Source: Nitrobacter sp035546855
Lineage (GTDB): Bacteria; Pseudomonadota; Alphaproteobacteria; Rhizobiales; Xanthobacteraceae
DNA: 64,000 nucleotides
Direction of reading: 5' to 3'
Assembly (NCBI GenBank): GCA_035546855.1
Contig: DASZVY010000004.1
Coordinates: 1 to 64,000 of the forward strand
In this document: in pieces, positions 1 through 8,586 of the stretch
Layout of the letters: each line of letters starts with the position of its first letter
Numbering within the stretch: the stretch's first letter is position 1
Translations under genes and position numbers: made by a program
Notes under the pieces: generated by a model
What the model saw: only the letters and a program-made list of their open reading frames with translations
The model's database searches: none
Told to the model about the DNA's origin: nothing

Positions 1-332
1 ATCCGTTCGCGCAAGCCAAGATGGATGAGTGGCTGTTCTGGGAGCAGTACAGCCACGAGCCCTACATTGCGGTCTGCCGTTTCCTTCTGGTCTATCTCGG
101 CAAATCGCCGGCCGACCTCGACCCAAATAAGGTCAAGCGCGGACACGCCGCCCTGCACCGGATGGAGCAGCAGCTCGGCTCGTCGCGCTTTCTCGTTAGC
201 GACTCTATCACGCTGGCTGACATCGCGCTCGTAGCCTATACGCGCGTCGCACCCGAAGGCGGCTTTGCCCTCGACGCCTATCCATCTCTCAGGCGCTGGA
301 TCGTGGACACCGAGCAAGAACTTGGCGTCTGA
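1..332 (+). CDS. Glutathione S-transferase family protein, C-terminal part
   Basis: The frame is open from base 3, so the N-terminal thioredoxin-fold half lies before the window; about 110 C-terminal residues are present. The visible part fits the all-helical GST C-terminal domain: a WLFWEQYSHEP segment, then the LADIALVAYTR stretch matching the conserved N-capping box and hydrophobic staple region of GSTs (usually S/T-x-x-D). Such enzymes conjugate or reduce substrates with glutathione in the cytosol. The substrate cannot be told from this half. It is a host gene, not linked to the ICE-borne GST at 58253. Confidence 0.8.
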   Translation, partial: PFAQAKMDEWLFWEQYSHEPYIAVCRFLLVYLGKSPADLDPNKVKRGHAALHRMEQQLGSSRFLVSDSITLADIALVAYTRVAPEGGFALDAYPSLRRWIVDTEQELGV

Positions 333-357
333 TATCAATGGTCCTTGTTGTTAACTC

Positions 358-448
358 GTCATGCCCGGCTTTATGCCGGGCATCCACGTCTTTAGGACAT
401 TGCAAGTTTCAAAGACGTGGATGGCCGGGACGAAGCCCGGCCATGACG
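358..448. repeat. Palindromic intergenic repeat, copy 1
   Basis: Nested inverted repeats: ATGCCCGG with CCGGGCAT, then CCACGTCTTT with AAAGACGTGG, then GGCCGGG with CCCGGCC, framed by CGTCATG and CATGACG. A related unit lies at 723-780. This is the style of short palindromic repeat scattered between genes of Bradyrhizobium-type chromosomes. It could act as a bidirectional transcript end. Confidence 0.6.
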
Positions 449-475
449 ATGGAGGGGTCAGTAATCAGACACCTT

Positions 476-684
476 GGTACGATCCTACACGAATCGGTTC
501 TACCAATCCGATACTGGTGCGCCGCCTCCGTCGTCGCTACATTGGCGGGGCGAGGCTGCGGCGCGCGTCAGGAGCCACATATCCCCGGGGCCTTATCGAT
601 CCTCAAGGGAACTGTCCCTGGCCGGGTCCGTGGACCCGGACATATGGTGCCCACCTACTTTCGTAGGGAACTCCGGGATCGAGT
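476..684 (+). ncRNA. ssrS: Putative 6S RNA (ssrS)
   Basis: 6S RNA binds sigma70 RNA polymerase holoenzyme and lowers transcription in slow growth. In many proteobacteria its gene lies just upstream of ygfA, as here. The region has no convincing reading frame but can fold as a long rod: CGATCC (480-485) pairs with GGATCG (676-681), CCTAC with GTAGG just inside, and a perfect 8-bp hairpin CCGGGTCC/GGACCCGG sits near 620-640. Internal segments around GGAACTGTCCCTGG also look paired. Ends are approximate. The call rests on location and fold, not on an alignment. Confidence 0.55.
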
Positions 685-722
685 GCTTCAACGGCGTTCG
701 CGGCTTCGCGCTTTCCCTGTCT

Positions 723-780
723 CGCCGTCATGGCCGGACTTGGTCCGGCCATCCGCGCGTTTAGTACATCCGATGACGGC
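723..780. repeat. Palindromic intergenic repeat, copy 2
   Basis: Shares the outer CGTCATGGCCGG ... GATGACGG plan and the GGCCGGAC/GTCCGGCC inner arms with the repeat at 358-448. It lies between the putative 6S RNA and the ygfA start, so it probably contributes the 6S RNA 3' end or a transcript boundary. Confidence 0.5.
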
Positions 781-811
781 ACCGGGCGACAGGCGCGGCG
801 AAACGGACGGC

Positions 812-1393
812 ATGAATTCAGTCGCGCAATCCGAGAAGGACATCCTGCGCGTTGCCGCACTGGCGCGGCGCGATGCGCTGAGTGCGCAGGAGCGTGCCAG
901 CGCGGCGCTCGCGCTGGCGGCGCGGATGCCGTCACTCGACGTCACGCCCTCCATGGTTGTCGCCGGTTACTCGCCGATCCGCAGCGAGATTGATCCCGTG
1001 CAAGCGATGCAGACGCTCGCGGCGCGGGGGGCGACGCTGGCGCTGCCGGCGATGTCGGCGCGCAACGCCGCGCTGACCTTCCGTCTGTGGACGCCCGGAG
1101 AGGCGCTGACGCGCGGCCCGCTCGGCATTCCCGAGCCTGCGGCCGCGGCGCTCGCGGTCCATCCCGACATCGTGTTGGTGCCGCTTGCGGCCTTCGACCG
1201 CGCCGGTCATCGCATCGGCTATGGCGGCGGCTACTACGACCGCACGCTGGCGCGGCTGCGCCAGATGAAACCCATCATCGCCATCGGCGTCGCGTTCGCG
1301 GTGCAGGAAATTCCGCAAATTCCGGCGGACGTGCACGACGCGCGGCTCGATTTCGTGCTAACGGAAACCAGTCTTCTGGATTTTCGGAGCTAG
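812..1393 (+). CDS. ygfA: 5-formyltetrahydrofolate cyclo-ligase
   Basis: Converts 5-formyl-THF plus ATP to 5,10-methenyl-THF in cytosolic folate metabolism. The 193-residue product has the family landmarks: YSPIRSEIDP in the middle and GYGGGYYDRTLA near the C-terminus, the substrate/ATP-binding signature. The frame is open further upstream, but that extension would run through the 6S-like RNA and palindromic repeats, so the ATG at 812 is chosen; about 190 residues is the usual family size. The pairing of 6S RNA and ygfA is common in proteobacteria. YmdB-like phosphoesterase follows after a palindrome-rich gap. Confidence 0.93.
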   Translation: MNSVAQSEKDILRVAALARRDALSAQERASAALALAARMPSLDVTPSMVVAGYSPIRSEIDPVQAMQTLAARGATLALPAMSARNAALTFRLWTPGEALTRGPLGIPEPAAAALAVHPDIVLVPLAAFDRAGHRIGYGGGYYDRTLARLRQMKPIIAIGVAFAVQEIPQIPADVHDARLDFVLTETSLLDFRS

Positions 1394-1558
1394 TGTGGTG
1401 GTTCAGAAGTTCGCTTTTCCATCTCAGCGATCCTTGGAGCGAACTTCTGAACCCAAACCACACTAGAATTTATAACCTACTGGTGTCCTTTCGAATTCGA
1501 AGTTCGCTCGGAAGGCGCTGCAAAACTGGGCGAACTTCGAATTCGGGACACCAGGGTC
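1392..1558. repeat. Two adjacent long inverted repeats
   Basis: First unit, about 1393-1466: AGTGTGGT..TTCAGAAGTTCGC pairs with GCGAACTTCTGAA..ACCACACT. Second unit, about 1480-1555: CTGGTGTCC..TTCGAATTCGAAGTTCGC pairs with GCGAACTTCGAATTCGGGACACCAG. The arms of both share the GAAGTTCGC word, so they are related elements. They fill the whole gap between ygfA and the next gene and could act as a strong transcript barrier or be a small mobile palindrome family. Confidence 0.7.
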
Positions 1559-2380
1559 TTGCGTATTCTCTTCATCGGCGATGTCGTCGGCAAAAGCGGC
1601 CGCACCGCAATCAACGAGCGCCTGCCGTCGCTGGTCAGGGATTGGAAGCTCGATCTTGTCGTGGTCAACGGCGAGAACGCGGCGGGCGGCTTCGGCATCA
1701 CCGAGGCGATCTACCAGGAATTTCTCGATGCCGGCGCCGATGCCGTTACGCTCGGCAACCACGCCTGGAATCAGAAAGAAGCGCTGGTCTTCATCGAGCG
1801 CGCCCCGCGCCTGATCCGGCCGCTGAATTTTCCGCGCCACACGCCGGGCCGCGGCGCCGCGCTGATCGACACCAAGAACGGCCGCCGCGCGCTCGTCATC
1901 AACTGCATGGCGCGCATCTTCATGGAGCCGCTCAACGATCCGTTCCGTGCCATCGAGCGCGAACTCGAGGCTTGCCCGCTGCGCGAGGCGGCCGACGCCA
2001 TCGTGATCGATTTTCACGGCGAGGCGACCAGCGAGAAACAGGGCATGGGCTTCTTCTGCGACGGCCGCGCCAGCCTCGTGGTCGGCACGCATACCCATGT
2101 GCCGACGGCGGATCACCAGATCCTGCCCGGCGGCACCGCCTATATGAGCGACGCCGGCATGACCGGCGATTATGATTCCGTGATCGGGATGCAGAAGGAG
2201 GAGCCGCTGCGTCGCTTCACGACCGGCATTCCCTCGGCCCGGTTCGAGCCCGCGAACGGGGTCGCAACGCTGAGCGGCGTCGCGGTCGAGACCGACGATG
2301 CGAACGGCCTCGCGCTGAAAGTCGGGCCGGTGCGGCTCGGCGGCCGGCTGGAGCAGGCGGTGCCGTCATTCTGGGTGTGA
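1559..2380 (+). CDS. TIGR00282 family metallophosphoesterase (YmdB-like)
   Basis: Dinuclear metal phosphodiesterase family; in Bacillus the YmdB member hydrolyses cyclic nucleotides and affects RNA turnover. At 273 residues it has the expected length. Metal-binding segments are visible in order: IGDVVGKSGR at the N-terminus, VNGENAAGGFGIT, TLGNHAWNQKE, IDFHGEATSEK and GTHTHVPTADHQ. The start is a TTG at 1559, immediately after the second palindrome; no in-frame ATG precedes the IGDV motif. Host gene, probably transcribed alone because palindromes precede it and an opposing chemoreceptor follows. Confidence 0.9.
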   Translation: MRILFIGDVVGKSGRTAINERLPSLVRDWKLDLVVVNGENAAGGFGITEAIYQEFLDAGADAVTLGNHAWNQKEALVFIERAPRLIRPLNFPRHTPGRGAALIDTKNGRRALVINCMARIFMEPLNDPFRAIERELEACPLREAADAIVIDFHGEATSEKQGMGFFCDGRASLVVGTHTHVPTADHQILPGGTAYMSDAGMTGDYDSVIGMQKEEPLRRFTTGIPSARFEPANGVATLSGVAVETDDANGLALKVGPVRLGGRLEQAVPSFWV

Positions 2381-2437
2381 CAGGCGTTGCTCCGCGCTCG
2401 CAGGACGACGAGCAGCCGTTCCCCTCGAGACTGCTAT

Positions 2438-4198
2438 CTACAACACATAGGCCGTGCGGAAATTGCCCCAGTGCCTGCCGTCGACGCGGATCGGCACGTC
2501 GATCTCGCGCATGCGGATGCGCACGCCGTTGCCCATGTCGCGCGGATAGCTCTGCACGAAATAGGTGCGGGTGTTGCGCGCGGCGGCAAGGCCCGCGGCG
2601 TCGTCGAAGAAGCGGCGGTTGCGGGCGTTGGTGACATTCCAGGCCGGATCGCCCTTGCGCTGCGGCAGCGAGCAATACTTGTTGTTCATGGCGAGGTAGC
2701 CATTGCGATCGACCACGGCGCAGAACTTCAGCCGCGGGTCCATCTTCAGCACCGCTTCCTGGATGTCGGTGAGCTCGCGCTCCACCCAATGGGTGAACTT
2801 GGACAGGAATTGCGGCGGATCGGACGTCTCGATCTGCTGGTAATCGGTATCGAACAAATCGTCGACGCTGATGCGGCCCTGCGCGACCGCATCGGCGAAG
2901 ATCTTGTTGATGGTCACGCCGGCCTCCATCGCGCGGGCGATGCCTTCCGCATTTTCGTCATGCAGCGCGAACAGCTTGTCCTCGATGGCGTCCAGCGTGG
3001 CTGCATCGAGGCCGATGAATTGGGCCTGCGCGCCGAGGTCGGTCTGTTCGGCCACGCGAAGCCGGCAAGGGCCGATGCCGTCGATAGCGGCGGACAGCGT
3101 TGCATTCACCGGAAGCCGCGCCGTGTCGCCTTCCGCGATCAACAGACCCTGACGCGAGAGTTCATAGACGACGGCCTCGATGGCCGGCCGGACGTTGATC
3201 GTGATCGGAAGGTTGCAGGGCGCGCGCTCGTCGCGGCGCCCGGCGCCGGCGTCGTCGCTGCGGCGAAGCAGAACCGCGCAGCGCGTCTTGAGCTTGTCCA
3301 CCAGTCCCGCGACGGCCTGGCCGGCCCTGGCGACGCCGTCGCCATGGCTTTCGGCTTCCTTGGTGACGCCGTCGATCGCGGCGGCGCTATCGACCACCGA
3401 GACGATGAAGTTGGAGGTCGCGGCGGCGTTCTGCGCCATCTCGCCGGTGGTCGTGCTCTGCTCGGCAACCGCCCCGTTGACGGTCTCGAACACGGGGCGG
3501 ATCGCGTCGATCGCCCGGGTGATGCGATGCACGGCCGCGATCGAGGTGGCGGCGTCCTGCTGCAGGGCGTCGATCTTCTGGCGGATCTCCTCGGTCGCCT
3601 CCTGGGTCTGGACCGCCAGCGCCTTCACCTCCGAGGCCACCACGGCGAAGCCGCGCCCGGCCTCGCCGGCACGCGCGGCCTCGATGGTGGAGTTGAGGGC
3701 GAGCAGGGTGGTTTGTTTCGCGATCGAGGCGATCAGGTTGACGACGTTGCCGATCGCGGTGGAGGAATCGCGCAGCCGGTCGACATTAAGGCTGGCTTCG
3801 CGCGCCGCGCCGGCCGCTTCGTCCGCAAGCCTGCTGGCATCACGGACCTGGGTGCCGATGCCCTCGGCGGATTCGGTGAACTTGTCGGCGGCCTGCGAGA
3901 AGGTGTCGGCGGTGGCGCGGGCGGCGCTGGTGCGCCCGGCGAGGTCTTCGGTGCGTTCGCGGATCGCTGTGAGGGTGGTCGCGGTGGATTGTGCGCCGTC
4001 CGCGACGGTTTTGGCCGCGCGTTCGAGCTGCCGCATCATCCCCTGCAGTTCCAGCTCGATGAGGTCGAGGATATCCTTTGCCGCATTCTCCGGAGGCGCG
4101 GCGGAGACGGCCGAGGCGGCTGAGGCCACGGGAGTGGTAGTCGCGGGTTCTTCGAGAACCTCTTCTGGCTTGCGCTTGCGGGAAAAGAGCATCGCCAT
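2438..4198 (-). CDS. Soluble methyl-accepting chemotaxis protein with C-terminal sensor
   Basis: 586 residues without a membrane segment. Residues about 70-330 form the coiled signalling domain, with the conserved hairpin tip IEAARAGEAGRGFAVVASEVK that contacts CheA/CheW. The next segment (about 345-430, CNLPITINVRPA..) resembles a PilZ-like barrel. The last 150 residues, with FCAVVDRNGYLAMNNK and MREIDVPIRVDGRHWG, look like a PAS/Cache-type ligand domain placed after the signalling domain. This cytoplasmic layout suggests sensing an internal signal, perhaps c-di-GMP or redox state; that is inference. Convergent with the YmdB-like gene. Confidence 0.88.
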   Translation of the reverse strand: MAMLFSRKRKPEEVLEEPATTTPVASAASAVSAAPPENAAKDILDLIELELQGMMRQLERAAKTVADGAQSTATTLTAIRERTEDLAGRTSAARATADTFSQAADKFTESAEGIGTQVRDASRLADEAAGAAREASLNVDRLRDSSTAIGNVVNLIASIAKQTTLLALNSTIEAARAGEAGRGFAVVASEVKALAVQTQEATEEIRQKIDALQQDAATSIAAVHRITRAIDAIRPVFETVNGAVAEQSTTTGEMAQNAAATSNFIVSVVDSAAAIDGVTKEAESHGDGVARAGQAVAGLVDKLKTRCAVLLRRSDDAGAGRRDERAPCNLPITINVRPAIEAVVYELSRQGLLIAEGDTARLPVNATLSAAIDGIGPCRLRVAEQTDLGAQAQFIGLDAATLDAIEDKLFALHDENAEGIARAMEAGVTINKIFADAVAQGRISVDDLFDTDYQQIETSDPPQFLSKFTHWVERELTDIQEAVLKMDPRLKFCAVVDRNGYLAMNNKYCSLPQRKGDPAWNVTNARNRRFFDDAAGLAAARNTRTYFVQSYPRDMGNGVRIRMREIDVPIRVDGRHWGNFRTAYVL

Positions 4199-4431
4199 GA
4201 GCTGCGCCGATCTGATGAAATATGTGGCAAATTTGCCGATTTATCGTGAAGGTCGGGTTAATTTCGCCTCGTGTGGCGTAGGAAGGCACCAGGCACGGCG
4301 GCGGGAATTCCTCAGCAAGTCTTTGATTCCGCCCGTATCCCGGCTTATAACGCCGCGCCGCATACGCCTTTTTGCTGAGAGCGCCGGGTGCGCCGTCACC
4401 GGGCGCTCCGAGATTCGAGAGAGACTGCCGC

Positions 4432-5178
4432 ATGGCCGGACATTCCCAATTCAAGAACATCATGCACCGCAAGGGCCGGCAGGATGCCCAGAAGTCGAAG
4501 CTGTTCAGCAAGCTTGCGCGCGAAATCACGGTGGCGGCGAAACTGGGAACCCCGGACCCCGCGATGAACCCGCGCCTGCGGGCGGCGGTGATCGCCGCGC
4601 GGGCGGAGAACATGCCGAAGGACAATATCGAGCGCGCCATCAAGAAGGCGATCGGCGGCGACAGCGAGAACTACGATGAAATCCGTTACGAGGGCTATGG
4701 CCCCGGCGGGGTCGCCGTGATCGTCGAAGCGCTGACCGACAACCGCAACCGCGCCGCGTCCGACATCCGCTCCTTCTTCACCAAGTCGGGCGGCAACCTC
4801 GGCGAGACCGGCTCGGTTGCCTTCATGTTCGATCGCACCGGCATCATCGAATACGACGCCGGAGTGGCCTCGGCGGACGATATGCTGGATGCCGGGATCG
4901 AGGCCGGCGCCGACGACGTGGTGTCGAGCGAGGACGGTCACGAGGTCTATGCCTCGCAGGAGAGTTTCCGCGAGGTGGCCAAGGCGCTCGAGGCGAAGTT
5001 CGGCGAGCCGCGCAAGGCGGCGCTGATCTGGAAGCCGCAAAACACCGTCGCCGTCGACGACGAGACCGGCGAAAAGCTGCTCAAGCTGATCGACAACCTC
5101 AACGAGCACGACGACGTGCAGAACGTCTATGCGAACTTCGAGGTGTCGGACGCGCTCGTCGCCAGGATGGGCGGGTAG
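4432..5178 (+). CDS. yebC: YebC/PmpR family transcriptional regulator
   Basis: 248 residues, matching the family from its MAGHSQFKNIMHRKG start. YebC proteins act as DNA-binding regulators, and members of the family also relieve ribosome stalling at proline runs. The conserved tract IKKAIGGDSENYDEIRYEGYGPGG and the GxxGETGSVAFMFDR segment are present. It lies upstream of ruvCAB, a classic association in bacteria, although mgtE separates them here. The start ATG at 4432 follows a GAGAGACTGCC stretch. Confidence 0.95.
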   Translation: MAGHSQFKNIMHRKGRQDAQKSKLFSKLAREITVAAKLGTPDPAMNPRLRAAVIAARAENMPKDNIERAIKKAIGGDSENYDEIRYEGYGPGGVAVIVEALTDNRNRAASDIRSFFTKSGGNLGETGSVAFMFDRTGIIEYDAGVASADDMLDAGIEAGADDVVSSEDGHEVYASQESFREVAKALEAKFGEPRKAALIWKPQNTVAVDDETGEKLLKLIDNLNEHDDVQNVYANFEVSDALVARMGG

Positions 5179-5218
5179 GCTGTTCTCTCGGTGCCGTCAT
5201 CCAGCGTAATGGCTTCGC

Positions 5219-5311
5219 CGTCATCCTGAGGTGTGAGCCGCGTTTGCGGCGAGCCTCGAAGGATGCGACCTCCCCCTTCGAGGCTCGCTACGCTCGCACC
5301 TCAGGGTGACG
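5219..5311. repeat. Palindromic intergenic repeat
   Basis: CGTCATCCTGAGG ... CCTCAGGGTGACGG forms the outer stem and GCGAGCCTCGAAGG ... CCTTCGAGGCTCGC the inner stem. This family is common between genes in Bradyrhizobium-like genomes. It follows yebC and may end its transcript. Confidence 0.65.
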
Positions 5312-5544
5312 GCGGCATCATTGCTGGGAGTTGCTTCGGCTCCCGCCCTTTTTCCCTTGACGCCGCTGTATTGAAGGATCATGTCAGCCGCGCGAGATGT
5401 TCGGCCCCGCGCCGGCACCTCATCACGGGAACACCCAACATTATGCCAAGCGACAGTCCAGGTACCTTGCCGACAGCGGCCCCGGTCTGAGAGCTTGAAG
5501 GGCTCACCAGACCTGCCGTTGCCGGCAGACCCCGAAGGTGAGTC

Positions 5545-6912
5545 ATGACGGAAATCCTTGAAACGACGGATGGCGCCGTCGATACGCTGGCGCTGGCTTC
5601 GCGGCTCAGCGACGGGCATGTCGCCGACAACGTCGAAATCCTGAACAAGCTCGATGCCGAGGATGCGGCGGCGGTTCTGCTGCTGCTGCCGGTCGAGATG
5701 TCGGTCCAGATTCTCGACAAGCCGGAACTCTATCAGGGTGCGGAGATCATCGCCGCGCTGCCCCGGCGCACCGCCGTCATCCTGCTGACCGAAATGTCGG
5801 CGGACGTCGCCGCTGATATCGTCCAGCAGCTCGACGAGCCGGCGCGCAGCGAGCTGATGCAGGGGCTCGACCGGAACACGCGGACCACCATCGAGAACCT
5901 GCTCACCTATCCCGACAACACGGCGGGCGCGATGATGACGACGGAGTTCGTCAGCGTCCCCGCGAACTGGACGGTGGAGCAGACGCTGCAGCACATCCGT
6001 CAGGTCGAGCGGACCCGTGAGACGGTTTACGCCATCTATGTGCTGGACGCCTTCACCCGCCGCCTGGTCGGTGCGGTCTCGCTGCGCCGGCTGATCGCGG
6101 GCGAGCCGTCGGCCAGCATCATGACGCTGTCGCGCGAACCGATCACCACCTCGCCGTTGACGGACCGTGAGGACGTGGCGCGGCTGATCTCGCGCCATGA
6201 TCTTCTGGCGGTGCCCGTCGTCGACAAGGCCGGTCATGTGCTCGGCATCGTCACCGTCGACGACATCATCGACACCATCATCGAGGAAAACACCGAGGAC
6301 GTGCAGAAGTTCGGCGGCATGGCGGCGACCGAAGAACCGTACATGCAGATCGGACTCTTGGAGATGCTGAAGAAGCGCGGCGGCTGGCTGGCCGTGCTGT
6401 TCGTCAGCGAGATGCTGACCGCGAGCGCCATGCAGTATTTCGAGGTCGAACTGGAAAAGGCCATCGTCCTGACGCTTTTCATTCCGCTCATCATGAGTTC
6501 CGGCGGCAATTCGGGGTCGCAGGCGACTTCGCTGTTGATCCGCTCGCTGGCGCTGCGTGAAGTCAGGCTCGGCGACTGGTGGCGGGTGGCGATGCGCGAG
6601 CTGCCGACCGGGCTGCTGCTCGGCGGAATCCTCGGCCTGATCGGCGTGGTGCGCATCACGGCCTGGCAAAAACTCGGCTTCTACGATTATGGCGAGCACT
6701 GGATCCTGATCGCCGTGACGGTCGCGGCGGCCCTGATCGGCGTCGTCACCTTCGGCTCGCTCGCGGGCTCGATGCTGCCGTTCCTGCTGCAGCGGATCGG
6801 GTTCGACCCGGCCAGCGCCTCGGCACCGTTCGTGGCCACGCTGGTCGACGTCACCGGGCTCGTGATTTACTTCACCGTGGCGCTGCTGATCCTGCGCGGG
6901 ACGCTGTTGTAG
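5545..6912 (+). CDS. mgtE: Magnesium transporter MgtE
   Basis: 455 residues in the usual MgtE plan: an acidic helical N domain (1-125), two CBS domains (about 130-255, with VPVVDKAGHVLGIVTVDDII closing the second), then five hydrophobic segments from about residue 285. The pore region carries SSGGNSGSQATSLLIRSLAL, the hallmark of the family. MgtE is a Mg2+-gated channel in the inner membrane; its N and CBS domains close the pore when internal Mg2+ is high. A GGTGAG ribosome site lies just before the ATG. Host gene between yebC and ruvC. Confidence 0.95.
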   Translation: MTEILETTDGAVDTLALASRLSDGHVADNVEILNKLDAEDAAAVLLLLPVEMSVQILDKPELYQGAEIIAALPRRTAVILLTEMSADVAADIVQQLDEPARSELMQGLDRNTRTTIENLLTYPDNTAGAMMTTEFVSVPANWTVEQTLQHIRQVERTRETVYAIYVLDAFTRRLVGAVSLRRLIAGEPSASIMTLSREPITTSPLTDREDVARLISRHDLLAVPVVDKAGHVLGIVTVDDIIDTIIEENTEDVQKFGGMAATEEPYMQIGLLEMLKKRGGWLAVLFVSEMLTASAMQYFEVELEKAIVLTLFIPLIMSSGGNSGSQATSLLIRSLALREVRLGDWWRVAMRELPTGLLLGGILGLIGVVRITAWQKLGFYDYGEHWILIAVTVAAALIGVVTFGSLAGSMLPFLLQRIGFDPASASAPFVATLVDVTGLVIYFTVALLILRGTLL

Positions 6913-7120
6913 CCGGCCATCCGGACAAACGTCATCGTCCGCCAACGGGTCCGGCTTCGCCGGCCCGATGACAGGCTCCGGCGGACGATTCAGTATGCCG
7001 GGGAGAGTCTGATCGCAATCCGAATCGATACAGGATACTCCGATTTCGCGGAGTATGACGCCGCTTGGATCGGGTACCCGCGGGGGCGGACGTGGCGGGG
7101 CGGTTGCGATAACATGGGCC

Positions 7121-7633
7121 ATGACCTCGTCACCGATTCGCATTTTGGGCATCGATCCCGGCCTCCGCCGCACCGGCTGGGGCGTGCTCGATAGCGAGGG
7201 CAACCGGCTGATCTTCGTCGGCTGCGGCTCGGTGGAGACGCGCGAGGACATGGCGCTGGCGGAGCGGCTGCGGGCCATTCATGAAGGCCTGGGCCGCGTG
7301 CTCGACGAGTTTCGCCCGGCGGAGGCGGCTGTGGAACAGACTTTCGTCAACAAGGACGGCGTGGCAACGCTGAAGCTCGGCCAGGCAAGGGGCGTTGCGA
7401 TGCTGGCGCCGGCGATGTTCGGCATCGCGGTCGCCGAATACGCGCCCAACCAGGTGAAGAAAACCGTGGTCGGGGCCGGCCACGCCGACAAGACCCAGGT
7501 TCAGGCCATGCTGAAAATCCTGTTGCCGAAAGCCACGCCGAAAAGCGCCGATGCCGCCGACGCGCTCGCCATCGCCGTCACCCATGCGCATCACCGGCAG
7601 GGCGCGGCGCTGCGGATGAAGGTGGCGGGATGA
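7121..7633 (+). CDS. ruvC: Crossover junction endodeoxyribonuclease RuvC
   Basis: Cuts Holliday junctions symmetrically after RuvAB branch migration. 170 residues from the ATG at 7121; an upstream in-frame extension is low complexity and is left out. The RNase H-like fold is marked by ILGIDPGLRRTGWGVL (first catalytic Asp), VEQTFVNKDGVATLKLGQARG (catalytic Glu) and the C-terminal SADAADALAIAVTHAHH with the paired acidic residues. First gene of ruvCAB; a palindromic repeat separates it from ruvA. Confidence 0.95.
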   Translation: MTSSPIRILGIDPGLRRTGWGVLDSEGNRLIFVGCGSVETREDMALAERLRAIHEGLGRVLDEFRPAEAAVEQTFVNKDGVATLKLGQARGVAMLAPAMFGIAVAEYAPNQVKKTVVGAGHADKTQVQAMLKILLPKATPKSADAADALAIAVTHAHHRQGAALRMKVAG

Positions 7634-7685
7634 TGCCGATTGAATCTCGTCAACTATGGTCGCTGTGTCTTCGCCTCAGTGACAG

Positions 7686-7797
7686 CATGCTTCCTCCCCC
7701 CTTGCGGGGGAGGGTTCGGGTGGGGGGGACCTCACAGTCATTGCTTCTGTTACCCCCACCCCCCACCCCTCCCCGCAAGGGGGAGGGGAGGAGTCAC
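7686..7797. repeat. GC-rich palindromic repeat between ruvC and ruvA
   Basis: CCTCCCCCCTTGCGGGGGAGGG and CCCTCCCCGCAAGGGGGAGG form two facing copies of the same unit around a short spacer. The same unit reappears between ruvA and ruvB (8466-8573). Such nested units are typical of host intergenic DNA and are not seen in the ICE part of the window. Confidence 0.65.
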
Positions 7798-7799
7798 CC

Positions 7800-8417
7800 A
7801 TGATCGGCAAGCTCAAGGGCCTGATCGATTCCTACGGCGAGGACTATGTGATCCTCGACGTCGGCGGCGTCGGCTATCAGGTGCATTGCGCCTCGCGTAC
7901 CTTGCAGGCGTTGCCGTCGCCGGGCGAGGCGGCGGTGCTGTCGATCGAGACCTATGTCCGCGAGGACCAGATCAAGCTGTTCGGCTTCCGCACCGACGCC
8001 GAGCGCGAGTGGTTCCGCCTGCTGCAGACGGTGCAGGGCGTCGGTGCCCGTGTGGCGCTGGCGGTGCTCGGCACGCTGGCGCCCTCCGATCTCGCCAACG
8101 CGATTGCATTGAGGGACAAGGGCGCGGTGGCGCGGACGCCCGGTGTCGGCCCGAAGGTGGCCGAACGCATCGTCACCGAACTGAAGGACAAGGCGCCGTC
8201 GTTCGCCAATGTCGATCCGGCCGTGGTGCATCTTGCCGGCGCCGTCGATGAGCAGCGCGCGCCGCGGCCGGTGACGGACGCGATATCGGCGCTGGTCAAT
8301 CTCGGCTACGGCCAGCCGCAGGCGGCGGCCGCGATCGCGAGCGCCTCGCGCAGCGCGGGCGAGAATGCCGAGACCGCGCAACTGATCCGGCTCGGACTGA
8401 AGGAGCTGGCGAAGTGA
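7800..8417 (+). CDS. ruvA: Holliday junction branch migration protein RuvA
   Basis: RuvA tetramers bind the four-way junction and load the RuvB motor. 205 residues, normal length. Domain I starts MIGKLKGLIDSYGEDYVILDVGGVGYQV; the two helix-hairpin-helix motifs are seen in LLQTVQGVGARVALAVLG and RTPGVGPKVAERIVTELKDK; the C-terminal three-helix domain (from about 150) has the ALVNLGY segment that touches RuvB. GGGAGGGGAGG precedes the ATG, so the palindromic repeat may double as a ribosome site. Confidence 0.96.
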   Translation: MIGKLKGLIDSYGEDYVILDVGGVGYQVHCASRTLQALPSPGEAAVLSIETYVREDQIKLFGFRTDAEREWFRLLQTVQGVGARVALAVLGTLAPSDLANAIALRDKGAVARTPGVGPKVAERIVTELKDKAPSFANVDPAVVHLAGAVDEQRAPRPVTDAISALVNLGYGQPQAAAAIASASRSAGENAETAQLIRLGLKELAK

Positions 8418-8465
8418 GTGCAAGGGTCTCGTTGCTTGCCGCGGACATTGCCGCGAGGGCTGCTC

Positions 8466-8573
8466 TTCTCCCTCCCCCTGAAAGGGGGAGGGGCGGGGTG
8501 GGGGTCCGCGGCGGTATGAGACCCCCGCCCGACTGCTTCGCAGTCGACCTCCCCCTTTTCGGGGGAGGTGACA
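8466..8573. repeat. GC-rich palindromic repeat between ruvA and ruvB
   Basis: CTCCCCCTGAAAGGGGGAG and CTCCCCCTTTTCGGGGGAGG are inverted hairpins around GACTGCTTCGCAGTC, itself a hairpin. Same family as the unit between ruvC and ruvA. Confidence 0.6.
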
Positions 8574-8586
8574 GAATGGCTGCCGC

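Noticed and set aside
338..811. Long open extension in frame with ygfA
   Set aside because: It crosses palindromic repeats and the 6S-like RNA; the family starts at 812.
2387..4123. 578-codon open frame on the plus strand
   Set aside because: Shadow of the chemoreceptor gene on the other strand.
5221..7278. 685-codon open frame on the minus strand
   Set aside because: Antisense to mgtE and ruvC, composition is His/Arg/Asp-rich as expected for a GC-rich shadow frame.
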